A DNA stretch of 64,000 bases from Aplidium turbinatum (Eukaryota > Chordata > Ascidiacea > Aplousobranchia > Polyclinidae): the NCBI GenBank assembly GCA_918807975.1, contig OU964932.1, positions 5,704,001 through 5,768,000 of the forward strand, in the 5' to 3' direction. The translations under genes and the position numbers were made by a program. The notes beneath the pieces are model-generated. The model was not told the DNA's origin. It made no database searches and worked only from the letters and a program-made list of their open reading frames with translations. Of the stretch, positions 56,926 to 64,000 are shown in pieces. Position 1 is the stretch's first letter. Each line of letters opens with the position of its first letter.

Positions 56926-59490
56926 GGCGTCCAACTTGTTACATACGTTTTCTTCACTGAGCTCAAGTTGAGTTGGTCTGACTGCCTTTCCAAATGCGAA
57001 CAAATCATTTTATATTATCCGTTCCCTTTTTCTTATTCACTTCGGGAGCAGATTACATGGAAAATTACAGAAACACTAGGAAATAAATTTAAGTTAAAGT
57101 AGTTCACTTTAGTACAAGAAAGGGAAACTTATATGACAAAATAATGGATCGCTACACCTGTTCCGGCATCACACTTGTACAAACACCTTTAGGAAAAAAA
57201 AAACGATTGTGGCAAATGTCTTTTTGAGAAGACGTGCGTAGCTTACGTGGTTTTGAAGGCATACCTTGTATTTTTGCAAGTAGGCTAAGTTTTTATTTTA
57301 ATTGCATTTCCTGAAACTTGGTCTAAAGGACTGAAAGACATTTCTGTCCTGTCAACACTATTAGTAGGGTTACAAATCTCAAACCAAATCTCACCATTTA
57401 TTGCGAAAATAACTAAGCCAATAGACGGGGTTAAAAGGAAAACGATTTAAAATTTGAAACAGCGGTGAACATGGCTTGGATGTGTTGGCCACCTACAATT
57501 AATTCATGTGAAAGCGGAAGCTTATTTCGTCTTTCTGTGGATGAGATGAAGTTCCAACTGAGTTACTGATCATAACTAGGTCATTTTCATGGAACAAAGC
57601 TGTATTCTTTACATATTGCACATATTCAGCCAAATGAACAAGTAAAAAGCGTTGAAAACAATTAACTATGTCTGATTATAGGCTACATCAGCAGAAGCAC
57701 GTTATTCTGGTGACAAAAAGTACGTAACAAAACAAAGTAACAAACTAACTTAATTACTGATCACTCAAGGAAAATACTATTTAGAACGGAGACCTGTCAG
57801 TTCAAAAATACCTTAAAATATATGTTATTCGTGCAAACCTACTGTAACGTGTTCTGAACGACACAAAAAAAAATTAGCCTAATAGTTTTTATTCTTTAAC
57901 CTTCAGTGGGATAGAACCGATAGGTGAAGAATGAGGAAGACAAGATCAACTGAAAGAAACGTCCAATGGACAAAACAAGATGGAGAAAAGTGGTGAAGAC
58001 AACCACTGCAAGGAAAGAATTGGTCACCCCACTAGTGGGCACAAAACCTAATTTGGATAATGATTGATGATGGTATTATTTATCATCATCGTCATGCACA
58101 GCGTCCAGAAACATAGTTTGCACTGTGGATGTGGCGCTGTGTAAATGTTTTTATTAATATGTCATAAGGAAAATTACAGGTTTTAGCGAACAGAGCAGGA
58201 CTTCTTTGATGAAGGTTATAGCTAGCTGACTTTTAATTGAAAAAATAAAAATAAACATAAGATTTTAATGAGAAACATGCGCAGACATTTTTACTCCCAT
58301 GCAATGAGAACGAACAAACATATCAAGCATTTAAACACAAACCATCATACAAAGTACTGTACAACATAAACAACAAATTAGTGCAATTGCTTTGTAAGTT
58401 ACATAAACGGCACCCCACCCCAACCTAGATCATAGCAAATGTTAACAGCACTAGTATTTGATGTAAAAAGTACATAAAATATAGATCTGCACATTTTTTT
58501 TTTATTAAACTACAGCTGGATATATTTCATGATGAGCCCACACTTTAATGGAGCGCCACTTTGAAACACCAATCAGGCAACACGTACACAACAAACCAAG
58601 TAAAATTTGGCTGGGAACATACGTACTATTAAACTAAGTGCGACAAAGTTCAAAACAAAATAGATTATGTATGTTACAATAGAATACTCAAATATAATCG
58701 TAAAAACAAAAGATAATACAAGCGCTTGGGTTAGAATAGGTTAGTCAGAGGGTCTTCTAGGATAATGTTGAGAAGCAAATAACAAAAAAAAAATCAAGTA
58801 GAGACATGACCCAGAAGCAGATAGGCGTACTTTAAAATTGGTGAACAAATTGAATATGTCAATTTTATGAAGAAGGGTTCTTCCTGGCCATCAGCACAAG
58901 GCTGAGCACTCAGTAATACAGCGAGCAATTGCAATTCGCTAACCGTAACGGTGCAGCTTCCACGCTAGCCATTCAGACCAGCCTGGCATCCAATTAACTA
59001 TATGTTTCTCGCCAGCCGATTGTAAAAAGAACAGCGATAGACACCGTGAGTGCTCACTGCTCAGCCTTGTGCTGATAGCCAGGAAAAACGCCCCCCTTCG
59101 TCACAATGTCCTCCCTTGGCGCTTGCTGGTTTTGTTGGCTCTTTTCTTTCCACAAAGATAAGTTAAACAGATTGGTAAAGGCGTTGGTCGATGATCTGTG
59201 GAAGAATTAGAGGTGCAAATACTGACCAGCCCAGCTTCATGGGCGAAACACGGTGTCTATTCTTGCTATAATCGGCTGCCGAGAAACAAATCTCATTCTT
59301 TATAAAACAAGCATTATATAAACAACCAAAAATGTGCTAAATGGATTAACATTCGAGCCATTATCTATATTAATTACATTTTTCAAGTAATAAAGATGTC
59401 TAAGCAAGTAAAAAATCAATCTAGATAGACGCTAGGCATAACCTTATCAAGCACGGTTTGACAAAAATTGTTTATTAAAAATCTTCAGTT
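56926..59490. other. Intergenic stretch downstream of FBXO48
   Basis: No gene recognised. At about 57955-58080 a segment (ACAAAACAAGATGGAGAAAA through GATTGATGATGG) resembles a LINE 3' tail with a GATGATGG end, weakly. At 58874-59090 CTGGCCATCAGCACAAGGCT and its inverse AGCCTTGTGCTGATAGCCAG bound a hairpin-like MITE of about 215 bp. GTTTCTCGGCAGCCGATTAT-type blocks occur near 58999 and, inverted, near 59270. Confidence 0.45.
58874..59090. repeat. Inverted-repeat MITE, about 215 bp
   Basis: Arms CTTCCTGGCCATCAGCACAA and, inverted, TTTCCTGGCTATCAGCACAA, each followed by GGCTGAGCA. The interior is not conserved between arms and is non-coding. Confidence 0.65.
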
Positions 59491-62400
59491 TTAATTTCTT
59501 TGTCTGTCCAGTTCTCGTTGAAATATTTCGCCCCAATCGTTTTTTGAAAACTTGCAGAACGGTCTTGCATCAGAGAGATCACTCAATGACGAAATGAAAC
59601 TGTATTCTCCATTCAGCCACCTCCGTTTATGTTTGAGGACAACATATCGTTTTGAAACTCTACACTATAAACAACAGTAATGGATGGTTTAATATAGCAC
59701 AGTATCCATAGCGGATACGTGTTGCTCTCAGCACTTTAGAAAGCAGACAGTGTTAGCGTATCATATAAAACGTAGCCGAGTAAATTATCACCCTGATTCC
59801 ATTCTTTTGCCGAGTGCCAAGCAGGAACAAGCTTCTGTACCACATTATAAAGGTTTAAGGTATGACCCAAAAGGGTGTTGAACCTATGCCTACCAATTCA
59901 GAAGCAGACACTCTAGCCACCAAGCCAAAAGCAACATGAAAACAATGCAAACAGAAATCTTATAACAGACAATTTACAATAACTGTAAAGTACATTAGCC
60001 TTGATAACAATAATTGCTAAGCAGATTGACATGTGTCCTTGTTAGCTTAGGTACGGTATTAAAAATATTATGGTCCTAGACTACTCAGTAAACTAAATCG
60101 CCTGGTGCCTACATAACATGCACTTTTGAATCTGCACCTAAAAGTCATGGACCAATAATTGTGTTTAACTGTGCAATGTGCATAGATGCTTAACTTTCAC
60201 AGAACTATGCAATATGCATTGCATGCTTAATGCGGTAGGCTCTTTAACGAGCAGATTTCTAATAATCCACGAACCAATCAGAAGCTACGCTGTTCATGAC
60301 GTCATCAAGGTTGCGTTTAGGAAGAATAAAGGAAAAACGCAAATTCTAGCTAAACTAAATCATCGTTTTGCCATCGGTTGACTTGGCGCATTGGGTTAGG
60401 GCGGTGGTAGTCATTACATTGACGTGGGTTTGATTGCTACCTCTACTATACCTCTTTTTTCTTCTGTAATTACAAAACAAAGTTTAAAGTAATAATGAAT
60501 TCTCTGGCTGAATGCTGGAATAGTCACAATTGGACAGATAACGTAGCATCTAATTGGTTCGTGGTTGGGTTGGACAGAAGTCCATGGATTGGATATCTGC
60601 ATGTTAAAGTGCCTTCCGCTTAATGCTTATTTATTACAGAAAAAAATAGATCAAAACAATTCATTCGATTATACCATGCAAATAAAATGTATGACATGTA
60701 CTTTCCATAGAACACACAAACAAGTCATTTTTAATAAGAAAATGTTACAAACCTTGTAAGGGAGCTGGTTAACATTTCCACAGGTACAATTTTCTTCCAT
60801 CAAGTTGTAAATATTTCTCCATATAAAATCAGAATCATTAATGATGTGGTTCCACCTTCTACTGACCTTTATCAATAAAACAAAGAAACTTGCAACTTTT
60901 TAGGTATACATATCTATTATTTAAATTCTATTTCTAGACAGAATTAAAGACTGTTCACAATGTAAAATCTTTGTAACACCAAAATAGGTAAAAGCATTAT
61001 TTTTCTTAACTAGCGGTTCTTTGATATGCAGAACAGTTCAGTTTATTTTGTTCTGTTGGCAAATAAACAAACATATAAACAATTTGCACAAGGATGGCAA
61101 TAGGCAGTAAAAGATCAAAAGGTCACTAAAGTCAGCTGCTACCCAAAGTTTCAACAAAACAACATCAAAAATAAGGAACATTAATTAAAACACAAATAAT
61201 AAACTGTCTGCTACTACTCTGAGAATCCATATCCTATTCGCAGAATCCAATTCAGAGACATACCGATTTGGAAAAAGCCTTTTTTGGTGATTTTAAAATC
61301 TTACGGCGGTATCTGTTTATTTAAAGGAATTAGTTTATATGAGAGGTTAATCAAAAAAAGTCTCAGCAAAAAGTCTCAACTAATTTCAGCAAAAAAATAA
61401 AACAGTAAATTGTCAAACGGCGTTTCATGATTAACAATATTGGTTAATCAAATGAAGTCTCAGCAAAAATGTCTCATCTAAAATTGCTAGATCTTGCTAT
61501 AGCCTATACCCGCAAGATATCAGCTAACCTACCCTACAAAATGCCCTACCCAAATGATCCCAATAAATTCTCTTAATAAGCAGAAGCCATCACTGGATTG
61601 AAGAAATCACCAAATCAGTTTTCTCTGAAAAAGGCTGTATCTGAATTTCTCCTAATTGGATTCTCTGAATGAGTCATTCTGGACAATACATAGTACCGGT
61701 ACTTAACATAATCCATAACAGTGAAATAACAAAACAAGGCAACACAAAACATAAAGACTATGTGCAAGAAGATAAACAAATGATATGTTTTAGGAGTGAA
61801 TATTGTACAAATTCTTAAAAAAATTTTTTGTAATGTATATATTGTGCAATGTTTCTTTACGATGTTTGATAAACAACTAAACAAAACTCGTTTCTAGTAC
61901 TAGTTGCAACGTTCATCTGATGACATTGTAAGTAAAAGTAACAACAAACAAGATGGTTTATTGCTTCATTTACGTTTCGTGCACCATGACAATGCGCATC
62001 CTCAGAGCAAATAATACACAAAATAAAATTTCACAAGATTACATGCTGCAAAGAAAAAAACGATAATTGTCCTGATGAACACCCAAACTTTTCAGTATTC
62101 ACTGCAGTATATATTATAATCTTGTAAAATTTTATTTTGTGTGTTATTCGCTCTGAGGATGCGCATTGTCATGGTGCGCGAGACGTCAGTGAAGCAATAA
62201 ACCATCTTGTTTGTTGTTACTTTTACTTTCAATTTCATCAGATGAACGTTGCAACTAGTGCAAGAAACGATAATTGTCCTGATGAAAACCCAAACTTTTC
62301 AGTATTCAGTTTAAACAAAACTCAGTGCTTCTACAGTGCCAGATTGGTTTTATACATTACAAGCTTATCAATATTAAAGACAATGCATAACCATCAACTG

Positions 62401-62628
62401 TTAGTAAATAACTGTCAATATATACGTTTGAATAGTATAAAAATGAAGTCAGTTCAACGTCATATTGATTGAACTGTACAAATTTTTAACTCTCACCTGA
62501 TTAGCAGAGCAAAGACTGCATACATCCAGCTGGGAAAAAATTTCTTCTGATACTGTGGTGGGAAGATGCTGAGTGAAATCACAAGGTCGATTACTGCAGC
62601 TTTGCTGCAAGTCAATGTTTATCAACAT
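59491..62628 (-). CDS. FBXO48: F-box protein, FBXO48-like (complete, 3 exons)
   Basis: Small F-box protein, expected to link SKP1/CUL1 ubiquitin ligase to a substrate. Exons 62497-62628 (ATG at 62628), 60753-60866, 59491-59664 (TAA at 59493-59491), all phase 0, giving 139 aa; human FBXO48 is about 155 aa. The F-box spans the first junction: LPTTVSEEIFSQLDVCSLC joined to VSRRWNHIINDSDFIWRNIY. The last exon has RRWLNGEYSF and NDWGEIFQRELDRQ, matching the family's C-terminal EWLSGRYSN and DTWGEILEAELER from memory. Donors GTGAGA and GTTTGT; acceptors end ATAAAG and TTATAG. AATAAA (minus strand) lies only 15 bp past the stop at 59471-59476, so it may not be the real polyadenylation signal. No leucine-rich or WD repeats follow, so substrate recognition is unclear. 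Confidence 0.88.
60270..60570. repeat. Inverted repeat with tRNA-like insert in FBXO48 intron 2
   Basis: CCACGAACCAATCAGAAGCT at the left and, inverted, CCACGAACCAATTAGATGCT at the right bound a segment of about 300 bp. Inside, at 60378-60445, GGCGCATTGGGTTAGGGCGG and GTGGGTTTGATTGC resemble tRNA A and B boxes, suggesting a degraded SINE. Confidence 0.5.
61899..62259. repeat. Inverted repeat with hammerhead-like motifs in FBXO48 intron 1
   Basis: Arms 61899-62035 and 62121-62259 share ACTAGTTGCAACGTTCATCT, CAAACAAGATGGTTTATTGC and CACAAAATAAAATTT in opposite orientation. Each arm holds one CTGAGGA-stem-GA(A/G)A motif (61972-62006 minus, 62152-62187 plus). The loop contains AAACGATAATTGTCCTGATG, repeated directly at about 62264-62283. 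Confidence 0.75.
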
Positions 62629-62767
62629 CTTAACTGTAATTTGAAATCTATTACTATCATCGTGCTTCTATCATTTAAAAGTAACGACGAATCCAATTGA
62701 AGAATAATATTCAGGTTAATTTCAAAGAAGGTGTAGAAGACACAAAGAAGATACTGTATAACAACGG

Positions 62768-62930
62768 AATGGCCCGTTTCAGCGAATGCCCGATTGGACG
62801 AGAGCCCTTTTTGGCGAGTTCCCTATTCGGCAATTTTTTGAAATTTTTCTTTTTAAATTATCAGGTACCGTAGCCTAATTATCATTGCCGTTTTAGGGGT
62901 TGGGGTTAAAGTTAGGGTTAGAGTTTTATT
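62768..62930. repeat. Dispersed repeat family A, copy 3
   Basis: GGCCCGTTTCAGCGAATGCC, T-rich block, CAGGTACCGTAGCCTAATTA, TTGCCGTTTTAGGGG, in the same order as 11735-11885 and 15805-15955. The right end is lost or diverged. It lies about 140 bp upstream of the FBXO48 start codon. Confidence 0.6.
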
Positions 62931-62986
62931 TCAACGTTTAGCGATGTTAAAAAGATGTAAAACCTGTGTTTACAGGCCAGACAAAC

Positions 62987-63090
62987 ACACATCGGATTCC
63001 GATTATGACCTGGTGATTGTCCGGTCATCAGATTCCGATTATGACCCATCATCGGATTCAGAAATTGAAGAAGAGCCCCAAGTAGATTGA
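62987..63090 (+). pseudogene. Acidic Ser/Asp coding fragment
   Basis: The frame reads SDSDYDLVIVRSSDSDYD then PSSDSEIEEEPQVD and stop. Direct repeats of GATTCCGATTATGACC underlie it. Such acidic D/S/E starts occur in piggyBac-type transposases, but no further domain follows, so this is only a guess; it may be a chance repeat. Confidence 0.25.
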
Positions 63091-63699
63091 AGACTCAATG
63101 TAGATTGAATGTCTTGCCTAGATAAACTGTTGTTATTGTTATTGCCATTGTATATTTCTATGTTATTGCCACCATTCATTATTGTCGTTTTAAGGTGGTT
63201 TTCCCTGGGTTGGCCTCGTGCTTCCCACGACAATCTTGTTTTTATCAGTAAACGGGATGGACCAATGCGATCTCGTGCGGACCAGTGCAAATGGTGAACC
63301 ACTGGACCGGTTGGCCAGTGCGAAAAAAAGTTAAGGTTGAACCCTGTAATGGATGATTAAATGCTTTGATAAAGCAATGACAAGCTATTAAACTGGAAAG
63401 AACAATCAATTAATATATTTTATTAATTTCACTGGTTCTTTAATCTTTATATAGGAAGTTATTGCTTTTAACTATTGGCAAAGTTTAACATGCATTGCTT
63501 CTTTGAGCAACAAATTCTTTAATATGCATGTTTTTTTTATGATTGCATCTTAAGCTTGTCTCAACTCGTTTTACAAATCAGAAATATTGGTCTGATCTTT
63601 TGTTTCAATCCAAAATTTAGTACTGGGTTATAAACTGGGAAACCTTGGGCAAATTCTACACTACTTTCTACAATTCAAGTCTTACAGAAAACATTTGTT

Positions 63700-64000
63700 T
63701 GATCCTGGGTTTTTTTTTCGCTGAGACATTTCGGTCATTTGTCCGAAATGACTTGAAAATATTCAGACATTTTTTATTTATTTCGGTCATTTTTTCTGAT
63801 GAAAATATTTCCTTTCAAGTAGCTGATGCAAACCACAATTTGCACTTCCTGACTAGCTACAACATTAAGTTTCGCTGAGAAATGTTGTTTTATTCGGACA
63901 ATTTGACCGAATTGACTATGTATTTTTTCGGACATTTTGACCGAATTGTAAATTGACTATATTTTTTTCGGACATTTTGCTAAAAAATCGGTCAATGACC
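63700..64000. repeat. Imperfect repeats of TTCGGACATTTTGACCGAAT
   Basis: At least three tandem units (63894-64000) plus scattered inverse words (ATTTCGGTCATTTGTCCGAA near 63727). The CGGTCA and TTCGGACA words occur in both orientations. The array runs off the window, so the element cannot be bounded. Confidence 0.55.

Noticed and set aside
59471-59476. AATAAA as polyadenylation signal of FBXO48
   Set aside because: Only 15 bp after the stop codon and the area is AT-rich, so it is noted but not called as a terminator.
63039-63302. Minus-strand 87-residue frame with Asn and Ser runs
   Set aside because: Composition reflects simple ATT/GTT repeats on the other strand; no domain or splice context.

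Overview
The window is nuclear DNA of an animal, probably a marine invertebrate. Three split host genes lie on the minus strand: NCAPG2 (condensin II; the N-terminal half is in view), a complete UCP-type mitochondrial carrier of the SLC25 family, and a complete FBXO48-like F-box gene. Introns have GT-AG ends, with one GC-AG exception. The DNA is AT-rich, and DNA transposons, MITEs and tRNA-derived SINEs fill most introns and all intergenic space. An ascidian or other invertebrate deuterostome would fit the gene set and the repeat mix, but the sequence alone does not settle this.

Layout. 1-14904: NCAPG2, 13 coding exons that join in frame, read right to left, with introns holding a hAT element, a 1.33 kb mariner, a long-TIR element at 9.0-11.7 kb and a 5'-truncated LINE. 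14905-24688: intergenic, with hAT copies, hAT MITEs, a SINE fragment and a three-copy dispersed repeat. 24689-30474: the SLC25 gene (nine exons, 297 aa). 30571-46215: a cluster of four related long-TIR DNA transposons with TAGGGTG ends and 8-bp target duplications. They carry fragments of one transposase family that I cannot assign to a named superfamily. The largest (37735-44467) contains a giant inverted array of satellite-like units, itself split by a hAT insertion. 46897-54116: a BEL/Pao LTR retrotransposon, a broken fossil with near-identical 1150-bp LTRs, carrying a SINE insertion. 54117-59490: intergenic SINEs, LINE tails and a possible LTR. 59491-62628: FBXO48 in three exons. 62629-64000: repeats.

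The three host genes have no shared pathway (chromosome condensation, mitochondrial transport, SCF ubiquitin ligase), so their adjacency is simply synteny. The most interesting material is the 30.5-46.2 kb transposon cluster with its inverted satellite array, and a set of hammerhead-ribozyme-like motifs (CTGANGA, short stem, GAAA) at three loci.
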